From: Allolobophora icterica
Taxonomy: Eukaryota; Annelida; Clitellata; Crassiclitellata; Lumbricidae
DNA: 64,000 bases
NCBI GenBank assembly: GCA_963556255.1
Contig: OY744608.1
Location: forward strand, 10,802,449-10,866,448
Reading direction: 5' to 3'
Shown here one piece after another: positions 24,740 to 36,903 of the stretch (positions are counted from its first letter, which is position 1; each line of letters opens with the position of its first letter). Made by a program: the position numbers and the translations under genes. The notes below the pieces were generated by a model. The model made no database searches. It had not been told where the DNA came from and saw nothing but the letters and a program-made list of their open reading frames with translations.

Positions 24740-25325
24740 TACTTCAAATGGCTTCAATAAAAGGATTGATTGATTGATTGATTGACCTCGTTCTTTAGCA
24801 GAGAGCTTAAGGTTGAAACCACTGGGGAAGTTAGTCTGGCTCTTAAGTCCATTGTTTTAGTGTCTGTTGTTCCGGGAGTTAAGAACACGGTAACTATGTT
24901 ACCGAATATTTACAGCGTTTTAAGAGACTGTTTAAACGCTTGACTACTGATTTATTGTAATAGGCCTATAACAATAGGCTACCTCTTTTCTTGAACTTGC
25001 ATGTGTAGTTGATTTCTAATTTCAATTTACGCACCGTTTGTACATAGCTATTTCAGTTTGCTTATGAATAGATAAATGTTAAGCTTACATCATAGCTTCC
25101 ATCTAACCTTTAGCTGTGTTAATTTGCGACCCCCATGAGTTAACGGGACTCTGATCCCTTCTCACTTTGTCTTTTGTATCCCGGAAACTTGTAAACCACT
25201 TGTAAAACATGATAATGTTGCACTTGGGATGAGTAGGTTCTGCTGAAGACCATAGTGAGGAAGCGTTAAGTTTTTACCTCGGGCAAAAATTGATATAATA
25301 GACCTACTAACAATGATATTATTCA
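24740..25325. other. No gene recognised
   Basis: A LINE/SINE-type tail TGGCTTCAATAAAAGGATTGATTGATTGATTG lies at about 24750-24785. The rest is unannotatable AT-rich sequence. Confidence 0.4.
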
Positions 25326-25329
25326 ACGA

Positions 25330-25530
25330 GGTCATCTGGTTATCTTTGTCTGGTCATACCTAAATCAAGAACTGTTCTTGGTGAACGAGCTTTCTCGGTG
25401 GCTGGACCTACGTTTTGGAACTTTCTCCCTGTGCCTGTGCGCTCTGCTCTGTCGCTTGTGTCATTTCGTTCTCAACGTAAAACTTACCTCTTTCAAATTG
25501 CTTATCCACCATAGGCTACCTCTCTGATTG
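25330..25530 (+). pseudogene. L2/CR1-like LINE C-terminal scrap
   Basis: Frame reading RTVLGERAFSVAGPTFWNFL then PVPVRSALSLVSFRSQRKTY matches the conserved C-terminal AFSVAGPxxWNxLP motif of L2/CR1-group proteins. A stop follows soon after. Confidence 0.7.
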
Positions 25531-25827
25531 ACCTGATTACCTGATTATTGACCTAATTACGGTTTGATTTGGTGCTCCATCGGTTGATGCCTTGCGCATT
25601 AGACACCGGCACAATAGAAGATACTAATTACAATTACAGTAAATGAGGACAACAGTAGCGACAAACTGATTGCCGTTTTCGTGTTTAATTTTCGTCGTTG
25701 TCAATATGTCGATAAAACATCTTGGTAGTAGTCGCCATCGCAGTCATCATTATCACTCGTAGTAGTTGTAATCGTCGTCATCAACATAATTGAAGTGACA
25801 ATATATAGGTGTTCTCGTGTATGTGCT

Positions 25828-26224
<397 letters not shown>

Positions 26225-26229
26225 ATTCT

Positions 26230-27330
26230 CGCGGGTTTTCTTGTTCGCTGATATCCAATAGCAACTGCATGAGCACGTTTTTACGAATCGCTTACAAATT
26301 CTGCCAATACGTAGACCTACCTTGTTTGAACCGCCGTGTAGCAATACGGTTAGGAAGGACTCCTTGTCACCTGGACAGTTACGATGCCAAGTGTTTCCTT
26401 CTCTCCTGGACTCTTTCGTCCGAATAGTTCGTACGCTTTCTGGCTGTTCTCAACGGATCTCGCCTGGTTTTAAGCTCGGCGACGAGTAGAGCTAAAAATA
26501 GCTGCGCCATTCATAATTTTCTATGGCCATGCGCAGAGCGCGAATGGAAGCCTACTGTGATTGGCTGAACCGGCCAACGGGCCAAAGACTAATGAATATT
26601 AATCAGATTCATCAAGAGTTCCGCCGGAAGCCGGAATAAACTGTCGCTATCTATAGGTTTGAACAGGCATTGGCTAAGCTGCGTGTATGCTTCGATAGCC
26701 TTTTCATTCTGTCTAGAATGCCTACCGAATGTGTGCGACTGTCTCCTGTGCGTCTCCTGTCTATTGCCTGCTTAATACTTATATTAGCTTTAATGCTTAC
26801 ATTAACTGCGCGTGAAACCATGCGAAATTAAATGAAGTTGCTGTAGGTTAAGTTAACTTCACGTTGAGTGGGTCACCCGCAAGTATTTACAAGGTAGGCA
26901 TTTTCAACTTGTCGTAATGTGTAAATGCAAATTTATATAGCGCCACTTTAAGAGCTACTCATCAGCGGCGGTCATGGTAACTTTGAAGTTGATCAGAAAG
27001 CTAACTTGACTTACTTTCTGCCTGCCTTACATTTTTATGCATTGATTAACCTTAATCTACAAGGAGAGTACATATACGACTACAGCGCTTAAGCAGAGGA
27101 TGACGCCTGCTAAGCTTGAAATTAGCGCTTAAGGTATATTTCAAAATTACGATCACGATACAGACTGAGGATGTTCGGGGCAGTGTGAGAATCGTAGAAA
27201 AAGACTGGAGGACTATAATTATAGACCTTGATGAGTTTGATCCATGTGGAGTTGAATATTCTATTCGTATTTTGCTAACTGAGAAAATTTAAAAATGCAA
27301 TAGAAAACTTAAACTCCGCAAAGTGATGAC
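26230..27330. other. No gene recognised; possible promoter-like CCAAT sequences
   Basis: 26520-26640 is GC-richer and carries TGATTGGCTGAACCGGCCAACGG and similar, but no supported exon follows. A LINE-tail-like TTTATATAGCGCCACTTTAAGAGC lies at about 26932. Confidence 0.35.
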
Positions 27331-27339
27331 ATCGCCAAA

Positions 27340-27366
27340 TTTATAATAATAATAATGATGATGATG

Positions 27367-27449
<83 letters not shown>

Positions 27450-27785
27450 TATAATTATAATTATCTTTTCTTTAATTAAGCGCCTGCAAACGTACTGCGC
27501 TGTACAGTGAACATACATATAGTAGAAACGGCAGCCACGCAGGGCGCCTTACATACATGTATACAGAAGAAGCACATGATAACAGTTTTACAGGAGTCGA
27601 ATATAACTGTTTTATACGGCAGCCATCAGGGCTCTATCACGGCCTACTGTTCATTTAACCACCGCCACCACCTTGCGAGTGGAAGGCTGAATAAATCTAA
27701 CGGGGTCTACGGGGTTGGATCTTGGTACCTACTGCTCTTCACGCCAGTGTGTTATCTATTACTCTACGGGCCCCCCTATACAATT
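27340..27785 (-). repeat. SINE family E with (ATA)n array
   Basis: About 115 bp of AAT-type repeats followed by blocks shared with 6.9-7.2 kb: GGCAGCCACGCAGGGCGCC, TTTTACAGGAGTCGAAT, CGGCAGCCATCAGGG, and CACGCCAGTG-TACTCTACGG. Confidence 0.65.
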
Positions 27786-27789
27786 CACA

Positions 27790-28020
27790 GGGTCACAAAT
27801 CTCACAATAAACCAAAGCACTTTATTAGTAACGCACAAAGTGAATTGTGAAAGAAAATGCTAAATCATATGCACAATAAGCCTATAATCACACTAGCACA
27901 ACTGAGGGGGTTGGAAACGACTCCCTGGGGTGTGCAATGAAGGCTTAACTGGGGGTCCTAAGAAAGACTAGGAGGTTGAACCCCAACCCCTCGACAATTG
28001 TCAAGGGGTTGGGGTTTTTT
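27790..28020 (+). repeat. Dispersed repeat family F
   Basis: The fullest copy: TGCTAAATCATATGCAC, AACTGAGGGGGTTGGAAAC, GGTGTGCAATGAAGGCTTAAC, CCTAAGAAAGACTAGG, then an inverted GGGGTTGGGG/CCCCAACCCC pair around TCGACAATTGTCA. Confidence 0.6.
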
Positions 28021-28059
28021 GGTTCGGGATTTTGACTGATATATTGCACACTTATTTAT

Positions 28060-28245
28060 TGCAGATTTGGCGGGGATCTTACAATAAGGCCTACTCTAAC
28101 ATTGTTGCTGGTTATACGAATCTGACAATAGGACTACCTTGCTGGTGATTAAATTAATCTTACTTCAAGCTCATTAGGCGAATTTTACAATAAGCCTACT
28201 CAAACTTTGACCTATTAGTGACTGATCGCATTTTAAATTGCTTCG
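28060..28245. repeat. Degenerate minisatellite, about 50-bp unit
   Basis: Successive units of form TTGCTGGTTA-CGAATNTTACAATAAGCCTACT can be aligned three or four times with much decay. Similar units occur at 22.93-23.01 kb. Confidence 0.45.
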
Positions 28246-28719
28246 ACTTTATTGACCTTCTTCATCTCACGTAGCCTACTCTTGAATTTTGCTATGACCT
28301 GATCATTGTTGTATGAAACTTGCGTGGGTGTAAACCGTTGTCCTGTTTGAAGAAGTACTGTGTCGGCTAACAAAAGCCTTGATAAAAGCATTAACTCACA
28401 GGTGTAATGTTCTATTAAGTGTTGTCTCATACTGTTGTGCCTATGCTTGTTGACACTTATTAAAAGCCCACTTAGGCTACTAAAGTCCTGCAGTGCAGCG
28501 TATAGGCCCACTCATCAACAATAATGCTCGACTTATGCATTCTTCCAGATTCAGCTCATCAGCAGTAAAGTTCGAGTAGGTCTTTTTTTTACATAAATTT
28601 TTGGGCCTCTCTCCAATGCTCCAACAAATCTTATCTCTGTACTTTATGGAGCCCTGAGCGAGCTCCTATTTTTCGGATTCGGGCCCGTAGATGCAGTGCC
28701 TGAGGGCCCATAATCCAAG

Positions 28720-28905
28720 CGGTTTCCACTCTTGTCTTTCTCGACAAGTATTCGGACTTGGGTGTCATTCTTGACAGTACTCTTTCGTTTGCTGATCACA
28801 TCTCAAGCCTCTCTCGGTCTAGTTTTTATCATCTAAGGCGTCTTCGTGCTGTCCGGCGTTCTGTTCCTTCCTCCACTTTCACCTCCATGGTTCATGCCTT
28901 TTTGG
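28720..28905 (+). pseudogene. L2/CR1-like LINE scrap
   Basis: Translation reads YSDLGVILDSTLSFADHISS then LSRSSFYHLRRLRAVRRSVPS and STFTSMVHAFLD, matching the RT C-terminal segment VRDLGVxLDSxLxFxxHI...HLRxLRxIR of L2/CR1-type LINEs (compare the intact copy at 20-21 kb). Confidence 0.75.
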
Positions 28906-28962
28906 ATACAGAAGGAGGATGACGCCAATAATATTTTGACACGAAGCCATTCGAGATAAGGT
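28905..28962 (+). repeat. Dispersed repeat family G, fragment
   Basis: ACAGAAGGAGGATGACGCCAATAATATTTTGACAC matches the core of family G copies at 31.8, 34.8 and 41.0 kb. Confidence 0.5.
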
Positions 28963-28999
28963 ATACGGTCGATGTCCACGGCCAAAAGATATTAAATAT

Positions 29000-29475
29000 T
29001 GGATACGTAGATACATACACAAATAAATACATATATACATGAATATATAGTTTTACATACATACATATATATACATGAATACATGCATATATACATACAG
29101 ACATACACAAATAATTACATATATACATGGATACATACATATACATAATATTTTATATACACAAATAAATACATATATACACGAATACATAGATACATAC
29201 ATTTGTGCAGGCATGCATACATACATACATACATACATACATACATACATACATACACACGTAGGTACACGCAGGTACATAAATAGGTACATAAATAGGC
29301 CTACATACATGCATGCATATAGACATACATACATACATACATACATGCATACATTGTACATACATACATACATACATGCATGCATACTGACTGACTGACT
29401 GACTGACTGACTGACTGACTGACTGACTGACTGACTGACTGACTGACTGACTGACTGACTGACTGACTGACTGAA
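29000..29475. repeat. ACAT-rich tract and (ACTG)n microsatellite
   Basis: TACATACA-type repeats to about 29388, then about 85 bp of perfect CTGA/ACTG tetranucleotide. Confidence 0.93.
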
Positions 29476-29479
29476 GGTA

Positions 29480-31400
29480 CGAATGAATTAATGATCTGTA
29501 CATTAACACACCAGTGCATTAACGCTATCATTCTTTTGCTCTTTCGTTTACCTCCATTCAGTTTCTAAACGATCGGAAGCGCGCCAAGACTACCCTGTGC
29601 CTCGTATTGAGGTCGTGGGGCTGGGCCGTAGCCTGTAGGCCTATTCTGATCGTAACGACCGGTGTGGAAGGAGAATCGTTAGCCGCCGAAGAAGCTTCAC
29701 TTAACGGTCGGCAGTTATAGGCAGATATAGGTCATCGCAGCGTAGAAGGAAATTTTTTACAAGTGACCTCGATTGCATTCTTGGCAAGTTGTCACAACGA
29801 CCTCCCCACCCACGCAGCTCACCTGCCGATCGAAACAAGATTCGTCGCATTCCAGACCAGTGAGACCACCGACGCACGATAACCACTCCGACCCCTCTTC
29901 CCCGACCATTAACAAAGGGCGTCAGCCACATCAAAGCCCAACGGTTACACAACAGCGTGTAATGTCAAGCGTGTTAACTCATGTGCGTGTGCGTGCCTGT
30001 GTGTTTTTATGTATACGTGTGCGTCTGAACATGTCCCTGCGAGTGTGAGTATGTTTGTATGTATGCGTGTATGAATGCCTGTGTCTTGCTGTCGAGATCC
30101 AGTCTCACCAGGTGCAAACAGGAGCTGAGAAAGGTAAACTAGGCCCTACTCGTAAAAAATTGAAGACCAGCATTTTTCGCATTCTTTTCGAGCTTTTTAA
30201 GCTATCTTATGCTGAATCATTCCCTGTACCCTCCCATGACAACTATAGGTAACGATTTCCACCGCAACACTAGGTTGCATACTCGGCTTATCTCTCCCTC
30301 GCCCCGTCCCATCGAGGAATCGGACAGGGCACCGAACTGGCGAAATATCTGGTTCGTCAGGACCTGGCTTCGTATAGCGGCGGCGTCGGAATGTTTTCCA
30401 TGCCGTGGTTTTTGTGGGCGCTGAACAATTGGTACATTCGCAGTCTGATCAGTGTATTGTCTTCATAAAAAGCACCTGTCTATTTACAGAAGCGCTTTAC
30501 TGTTCCTAAAAGGTGCTCTCAAAATTTCGAAAACACTATACTTGAAAGCTAAGCGCATGGCTCGAGGTTATTATATAACGAGCGCGGAGTCGAGTGAGAG
30601 ACCGAGACGGTTGGGTCAGTGACACGAAGTGGAGATCAAAGTCTTGTTGCTAATTGCCATCAAGAGAGACAACGAGGATCCTCAGCTAAACAATAAAACA
30701 GGTCCAGACGATAAACCAACGAAACAATACAATAGTAAAAGTCAAAGCATAATTAATGCCAAGGACAATCGAAAGACAAAGAAAAAATCAATCTACAAAT
30801 TTGTCGTCAACGACCTTTTGATGCAAAGGTCGACACAGGGGCGTAACTTTAGTCTAAAAAGTGGGGGGTACCGTAAAATTCTAAAAAATTACAAAATTCA
30901 GATCACGAGAAGTTTTGCTCATTTTTATCGCGGCAAGCGCAAGCAGCAAAACACATAGTAATAGTAGTTATAGTATACTAGTAGGTTTATGTTTGGGAAC
31001 CGAACATTTTCACTAAACAAATAAAAAATAATCGGCTTCGTATCCGGTATCGGCTATTGCAATAATCGGCTATACGCGGTATCGGAATAATCTGCAAAAA
31101 GCCATATCGGTACAGCTCTGATCACAACACGTTCCACCACATCGCGTCACAGCACTTTCCATCACATCGCGCTACGCTCTGCCACTGCGCTATCGTCTCA
31201 GCCAATCTTACTGGTCTAGGTGTGCTTTGCCATTCACAACCGCCTGTTGAGGCGACAACAAGGGTTATAAAGTAGGTGAGGGAGTTTTTGTTATCGAGGC
31301 ATTTGGTTCACCTTCCCTCCTCCGTCGTTAATTGATGAGAGCGTACGGAGGTCGATCCGCCCACGCAGCTGCCAAGCGCTCTGCCTGAGCGCGTTCATTC
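29480..31400. other. No supported gene
   Basis: A TATATAACGAGCG sequence at about 30572 lies 45 bp upstream of GGTCAGTG. A Lys/Asn-rich frame follows at 30629-30838, but it has no recognisable domain and is cut by CAGGGGCGTAAC, which looks like a hAT-type terminus without a partner. An ATCGG-rich repeat lies at 31030-31110 (see findings). Confidence 0.35.
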
Positions 31401-31534
31401 TTTCAATCTTAGCACTCATGCAAGTATGTCGATCATATTTTGTTTACATCGACTCGATATTCAGAACAGGGCGTGTACGGTGTACCTCACATGGCCCTCC
31501 AACGACGGGTTTCAGAGGGATGGCCATAGTAAAG

Positions 31535-31800
31535 GTAAATTTAAATGTACACGTTTTTCTACAGCGACCGTGTGACCTCGACCCTGTTAATTTTTCAATG
31601 AATTGATCGGGTGAGATCCTTCACCGCCGCTGCCTGTTTGACTGGGTGCCACGCCATTTAAGGTCCCAGTGTACGGACCGTGCTAGCCAGAATTTAAAAT
31701 CTCTTAAATAAGTCACCATCGAACCGGCAACCACAAGCACAGAGGAACGCATGGGACGTATGCTTATAACCAATGTAGCTAACCGGACCCGTGTTCAGTC
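31535..31800 (-). repeat. SINE family D, fullest copy
   Basis: On the minus strand: tRNA-like head with A box TAGCTACATTGG and B-box-like CCGGTTCGATGG (about 31800-31715). The body includes the complement of CAATGAATTGATCGGGTGAG, and the tail GGTCGCTGTAGAAAAACG resembles the LINE tail GGCGCTATATAAA. This supports a tRNA-derived SINE with a LINE-type 3' end. Confidence 0.65.
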
Positions 31801-31827
31801 CAGAACTACTTCGCCATTGTCGTACTA

Positions 31828-31905
31828 TATAAGGTGGTGCCAGTCATAAACCTGGGATGAAGCCTGAAGGAGGTCGACGCCAATGATCTTCGTTGCTTTG
31901 AATCG
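31828..31905 (+). repeat. Dispersed repeat family G
   Basis: GTGCCAGTCATAAACCTGGG then GAAGGAGGTCGACGCCAATGATCTTCGTTG; same order as the copies at 34.80 and 41.03 kb. Confidence 0.55.
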
Positions 31906-32089
31906 CTAGTGGTATACCTACCTACTGGACAGTGTCAAGCTGCTTGGAATCATGCTAAAGTGTATAACTTTTCTTATTCAAACTATGTTAACTACATGCT
32001 TTTTCTAATAAACCAGCGATACCTTCTTCTAAACCAGTTCAGATATATCTCGAAGCTGGACGTAATTTTTCAAACGATAGTTATTTCAA

Positions 32090-32565
32090 GATTCAAGAAT
32101 CATGTATACGCACTACCTGCCCATATGCTGGATTTCTCACCTCACATGGTATTGCTCGCATTAATGCAGCTCTGAAAAAGGCTCGCAGATGGCAAACACG
32201 TGAGATTGTCCATACTGGAGAAGAGCTGATTGCTCGAGCAGACAGGAAGCTCTTCTAGAAACCAAGCTCTTCGTTGGACACTGGATTCATCAGCTTTTGC
32301 AACTTCTTCGTTGAGGACAAGTACGTACTTACTTCGCAAGAGGGGACATCCTGTCATGTTGCCTTTTGTTAAATCTACATTGCTTAAAAGTTGTTTTGTT
32401 AATCGATGTATCTTTAGTTATATTTTGTTGTGCATGTGTGATTTTATAATCTGGTCCTGTTACAGTTTATTTCAAATATATGTATTCGTTGTATTCATTC
32501 TAAGGAATGTATAGAATGTAATGCATGTGCGTTTGTCAGATGTAGATAAAGGCTACTTACTTACC
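32090..32565 (+). pseudogene. Non-LTR retrotransposon C-terminal relic with (ACTT)n tail
   Basis: Two broken frames: SHGIARINAALKKARRWQTR-EIVHTGEELIARADRKLF (about 32145-32255, stop after) and YLLRKRGHPVMLPF-VKSTLLKSCFVNRCIFSY (about 32330-32415). From memory of such elements, this LxxxGxxxINxxLxRARRW...RKR.H...LP......NSFxNRCLF series is the C-terminus of a common invertebrate LINE group. The tract ends in AAAGGCTACTTACTTACC, an RTE-style tail. Not a host gene. Confidence 0.65.
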
Positions 32566-32569
32566 TGTT

Positions 32570-33420
32570 TACCTTTTAGGGCTCAGATGGAGGATGACAG
32601 ATGTGACCTCTAAATGCCCCAAGAATGGATCTATAGCGAATTATTGGAATGACGTAATGCCCCACAATCCCATTTGATTCGGGGCACGGAGCTGAGTCGA
32701 TCGCTTCTGCCAGCCGGTTTTAGCGTGGTTTGCCCACAGAAACTGCGAAATTTCTCGTAAAATAGAAAACGGTTAAGCTCACAAGATACTCGGAAATGTT
32801 CCAGATAGTCTTCAGTTCTGAATGGTCTCGATCCGCGGAATATATACTCAAAGTCGGTCTATAGTATATATAATCGAATTCTGGAACGTAACATGACTTC
32901 AGCACTTTCAAGAGGTACTTGGAAACGTTATGAAATGTACTGTTACTGTGTTACATACATTACATTAGCCTACATAAACTATTACTGTGCATAGCACTGC
33001 TACGGTTCGCGTATACGTGTTCAGCTGCATTGGAATTTGACATATTCTGATGCAAAAGTCTAATAATCCACGTGACAGCTTATTTTGTCAGTGCAATTGG
33101 AAATTTATATAGCGCCACTCCGAAAGAGAGACTCATAAGAGGCATACTGTGTCATATGGTAGATTCAAGACCTGTGTGGACGTAATTAATAATCTTGACA
33201 GTTATCTTGTACATGTTGTTTAAACTCTTGTCTGCAGAGCCCATAAATCTAGCAGACGAAAGAGTCCAAAGCAGTAGCTATCCATGTCTGTCTATAGCAG
33301 GATGCCGTGCAAACATTCAGTCTGCCAACCGTGATTCATTTATCTCTGCGCTCTTGTGAAATTCGGAAAAGCGCTGCATAGGTAACCATAGAATACAAAC
33401 ATACACGCATACAACACACA
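32570..33420. other. No gene recognised
   Basis: Holds a LINE/SINE tail fragment TTTATATAGCGCCACTCCGAAAG at 33103-33130; nothing else supportable. Confidence 0.4.
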
Positions 33421-33427
33421 CATGGTG

Positions 33428-33650
33428 GTGGCGTGGTGGCTCAGTGGTAAGTTCGGCGCCTTGTGACCGGAGGGTTGCAGGTTCGAATCCCACTCTAGCC
33501 GCTGCGTACGGACCTTGGGCAAGTCCTTCACTCGCAATTGCTCGTGGCGCTTCGGCGTGAAAATTCCGGCACAGTATCAAATGCTGTAGTCAGGAGCGCC
33601 TCTGAGTAGTAGTAGACTTCGAGAGGCGCTATAGAAATATCCGAAAAAAA
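33428..33650 (+). repeat. tRNA-derived SINE, family A
   Basis: Head GGCGTGGTGGCTCAGTGGTAAG contains the A box, and GGTTCGAATCC is a perfect B box. The body CTGCGTACGGACCTTGGGCA and CACAGTATCAAATGCTGTAG leads to the 3' end GAGAGGCGCTATAGAAATAT and A-rich tail. Nearly identical copies are at 62.26-62.49 kb (plus) and 57.30-57.55 kb (minus). Their high similarity suggests recent activity. The 3' end resembles the L2/CR1-like tail, implying borrowed LINE machinery. Confidence 0.9.
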
Positions 33651-33714
33651 CACATATATAGGCCTACATACACCCACCCAACCATCCTCACACACATACA
33701 TAATACACATTCAT

Positions 33715-33800
33715 CCACCCATACATCCATCCATCCATCCATCCATACATACATACATACATACATACATACATACATACATACATACATACATACATAG
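33715..33800. repeat. (CATC)n(CATA)n microsatellite
   Basis: Perfect tetranucleotide repeats, about 85 bp. An RTE-type tail with TACTTACTTACTTACTTAC lies at about 34014-34034. Confidence 0.93.
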
Positions 33801-34269
33801 ACGTATACATGCATTTAAGTAGAGTGATACATGCATTTATTCGTTCGTTCACCCATTCACTTTTCGTTCTTTGTTTATCGTACATTGACTACTTGCTTTC
33901 TTGTTTACTTATTTTATAATTTTTATTTCGATTTATTATTACTTCAATGTTTTACAATCAATGCTTCTAGCTTCTGTCCCATTGTGCGTTTGCTAATGGT
34001 GTAATAAAGAATATACTTACTTACTTACTTACTTTAAAAAGCTACACGTGATTGACAAATTTTATGCAGATTGTGTTAATAAAAATCGGAGCAGCGATAA
34101 CAGCATTTTCGAGACCCCTCTCCAATAATTAACCATGCAGCCATTCAGTCTAATTACACGTGCATCCTAATAAATCAACAAGGAATAATAATTATGTGTA
34201 CGCTCGCTAACTGCGCAAACGCGTATAGCTTCGTTGGTTACAACCTATGAGCTTACGTCCCATGCTCAT

Positions 34270-34450
34270 CTATACGTGCGGCTGCCGGTTCACATACCGA
34301 TGGTGGTTATATTTAAGAGATTTTAATATCGGGCTAGCACGGTCCGTGCACGGATGCCTCAAATGGCGTGGCGCACTTTCAAACGGGCAGCGATGGTGAA
34401 GGATCTCACCCGATCAGTTCACTGGAAAATGAGCAAGGTTGAGGCCATAC
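34270..34450 (+). repeat. SINE family D, opposite orientation
   Basis: Head GCTGCCGGTTCACATACCGATGGTGGTTATATTTAAGAGATTTTAA and body GTGAAGGATCTCACCCGATCAGTTCA are the reverse complement of the other D copies. Confidence 0.6.
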
Positions 34451-34797
34451 AGTCGTTCAATGGCGGATCTAAGTTTTCCCAACGGGGGGGGGGGCACGGA
34501 GGGGATGGGGATCCTGACAGAGGGACCAGCTGGATGTTTGGCTTCGACGAAACTGAGAGTGGTGACAAGAGACCTGTATTGGAGCTACGTGAATTCTTTA
34601 CATCAACAACCTCAAGTTAAGCCACAAGTGGAGACAAACTCGCTTTATTAAAGGTAAAACATATTAACTATAAACAATACACACACTTAATGAAGTGCAA
34701 GTTTACGACTGTCATGCTTAGAGTCAAACTTGGCCACAAATTCTAAACTGAACTTGCCCTTATATGGACAACACTCGGCTCTCGTCCGCCTGTTCGT

Positions 34798-34892
34798 ACT
34801 CTGACAGTGCCAGTCCCAAGCCTGGATAAAGGTGGAGGGCGACGCTAATCATCTTTGTTATGACACAGCGTCGCTAAACTGAAACTACTACT
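34798..34892 (+). repeat. Dispersed repeat family G, fullest copy
   Basis: CTGACAGTGCCAGTCCCAAG, CCTGGATAAAGGTGGAGGGC, GACGCTAATCATCTTTGTTA, TGACACAGCGTCGCTAAACTG, then ACTACTACTC. Defines the family consensus. Confidence 0.65.
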
Positions 34893-35067
34893 CTCGTCCG
34901 CTTAACCTCCTCCGGATTCTGACTGATAAGTACCGTACCGAAACGGACGAATTGCCCTTCTGGCTCTTGAGGACTTGATTCGATATATAGCACCGAAGAA
35001 TAAGTTGATCTCGCCGACACTTCTTGTGTGGCGCTGAAATATTTCGGAGACTTATAACATCCACGGA

Positions 35068-35240
<173 letters not shown>

Positions 35241-35427
35241 ACACACATTTACATACAGCATAATTTACGGTCTAGTAACTTAGGCCTAATAGATGCAGAA
35301 TCTTGCAAGGACAGAAACTAAGGTCCCAAGTTTTCCTCCATGCATGTGAACGCTATATAGGTCAGCCAGAAACTCGAAGGAAACACTCTACTCTAGTTCT
35401 GTAACAGAGCCATAGTAGCCGATCAAC

Positions 35428-35628
35428 ATGTTCTGGAAAGTACTGTTGTTCCTGGTTCATTGTTCTTGTCTTGTCTTTTGTCTTGTAGGCCGGAATTCAA
35501 TCGCTGTTTGCTGGTACCTCCATCCGCACTTCTCTACTTCCTCGATCGCGACAGTCAGCCTGTCGTCAGGACCATCTTCGTTCGAAATTAAAACTTCCGT
35601 CTTTCAACAGCCTAATGTTTTCTGTTGA
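35428..35628 (+). CDS. Candidate small secreted peptide or first secretory exon
   Basis: A 66-codon frame with a signal-like start, MFWKVLLFLVHCSCLVFCLV, then a short Ser-rich segment and stop TGA. A GTAGGC at codon 20 could be a donor that would end a first exon; equally TTGTCTTGTAG could be an acceptor, so the model is ambiguous. No family recognised. It is included because hydrophobic N-terminal frames of this type are uncommon here, but chance is a real alternative. Confidence 0.22.
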   Translation: MFWKVLLFLVHCSCLVFCLVGRNSIAVCWYLHPHFSTSSIATVSLSSGPSSFEIKTSVFQQPNVFC

Positions 35629-35999
35629 TCGGATTCAAAAATTTACAATGGGCCCCTATCTAATATATTTTGTGCTGTATTGTCTTGCATTTTATGGTTT
35701 TGCATTGTGTTGTTTTGTATTGCAGTGTATTGTGTTGTAATCTAGATAGGTCCACACACACACACACACCTACGTGCCTTGTTTAACGCTGCATGCTTTG
35801 GGCTCTAATACGTCATCATTCGATAGGTGACGCTAGAGCAAACTCGTCAGCAGTAACCTGCAGCTTTCTTAATCGCATCGTAGTTGTAATCTCGAGATTA
35901 CGATTACGATATGATTACGATCTCGCCTCTGGCTCTGCTTATCAAAGAAGTAATCGTACGCGAAGGCAAAGCAAGTTCCCCTCATGCCCGGACGTAACG

Positions 36000-36332
36000 A
36001 AGACACGTTCCCCTACTGCTCGACTGAAACAAAAACACATTGCACTACTGCTTGGCCGGAACAAAGACACATTCCACTACTGCTCGACTGAAACAAAAAC
36101 ACATTGCACTACTACTACTGCTCGGCGGGAACAAGGACACGTTCCCCTACTGCTCGGCTGGAACAAAGACACATTCCACTACTGCTCGGCCGGAACAAAG
36201 ACACGTTCCCCTACTGCTCGGCTGGAACAAAGACACATTCCACTACTGCTCGGCCGGAACAAAGACACGTTCCCCTACTGCTCGGCTGGAACAAAGACAC
36301 ATTCCACTACTGCTCGACCGGAACTCGGTTCG
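36000..36332. repeat. 32-bp minisatellite with two-type alternation
   Basis: About ten units of form ACTGCTCGGCTGGAACAAAG plus ACAC(A/G)TTCC(A/C)CT. Two variants alternate (CACATTCCACT with CACGTTCCCCT), giving a 64-bp higher-order unit. The Tyr/Cys-containing frames read through it are repeat products. Confidence 0.9.
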
Positions 36333-36679
36333 GACTTAACACTTGTTAGACTCTAAGTCGACGTGCAGTGGCGGCGATCTTGTTTGACAGGTGGGGGGGG
36401 ACACAGACACTCTTGAACTGATCTGGCCAAGAAAGAGGTAAAAAAATGTCGCGCTCACGCGCATAACTTTTTGACCTTTTTTGGTGTTTCTTCAAATTGT
36501 GGGAGCAACTGTATATCGTGTCCCCCACTGTTAAAATGGTGGCACACACACTGACAAATCTCCCCCCCCCCTATTTCTTGGATGGAGCAGTTGCTCCAAA
36601 GTTTCTATGGTGTAGACGCCTCTGGTTGTTTGTATTAGGATTCTTAATGAATGTCATATAATATATGAAATCAGCTGAC

Positions 36680-36754
36680 GTATATCAGCTGACAAGAAAA
36701 TGAACAACTATATTATAGGCCTATAGTTGTTCCTTTTCTAGTCAGCTGATATAC
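36680..36754. other. 75-nt near-perfect hairpin (pre-miRNA-like or foldback)
   Basis: Arms of 33 nt pair with only two mismatches: left begins GTATATCAGCTGACAAG and ends GAACAACTATA; right begins TATAGTTGTTCC and ends GTCAGCTGATATAC. The loop is TTATAGGCC. Not a simple repeat. Length and loop suit a miRNA or hairpin siRNA precursor, but a small foldback element is an equal possibility. Confidence 0.6.
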
Positions 36755-36903
36755 ATGTACGCATCTGATACCAGACCCCCAGCTAACCAACGATCAGTGT
36801 GTTGACCTTGCCTTATGGCGGTTGTCGGTATAAGTCTGTCTTTCTAGGGCAAACGGCGGCCGGCCTACCGAGAAGATTTCAGTCGACTTCAAGTTGATAG
36901 ATA

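Noticed and set aside
30629..30958. 109-codon Lys/Asn-rich frame as a possible gene start after a TATA-like sequence
   Set aside because: No domain, no splice support, and its second half runs into a hAT-like terminus and unrelated sequence.
36366..36615. Possible hAT element between CAGTGGCGGCGA and TAGACGCCTCTG
   Set aside because: The flanks TCGACGTG and GTTGTTTG do not match, so no target duplication supports it.
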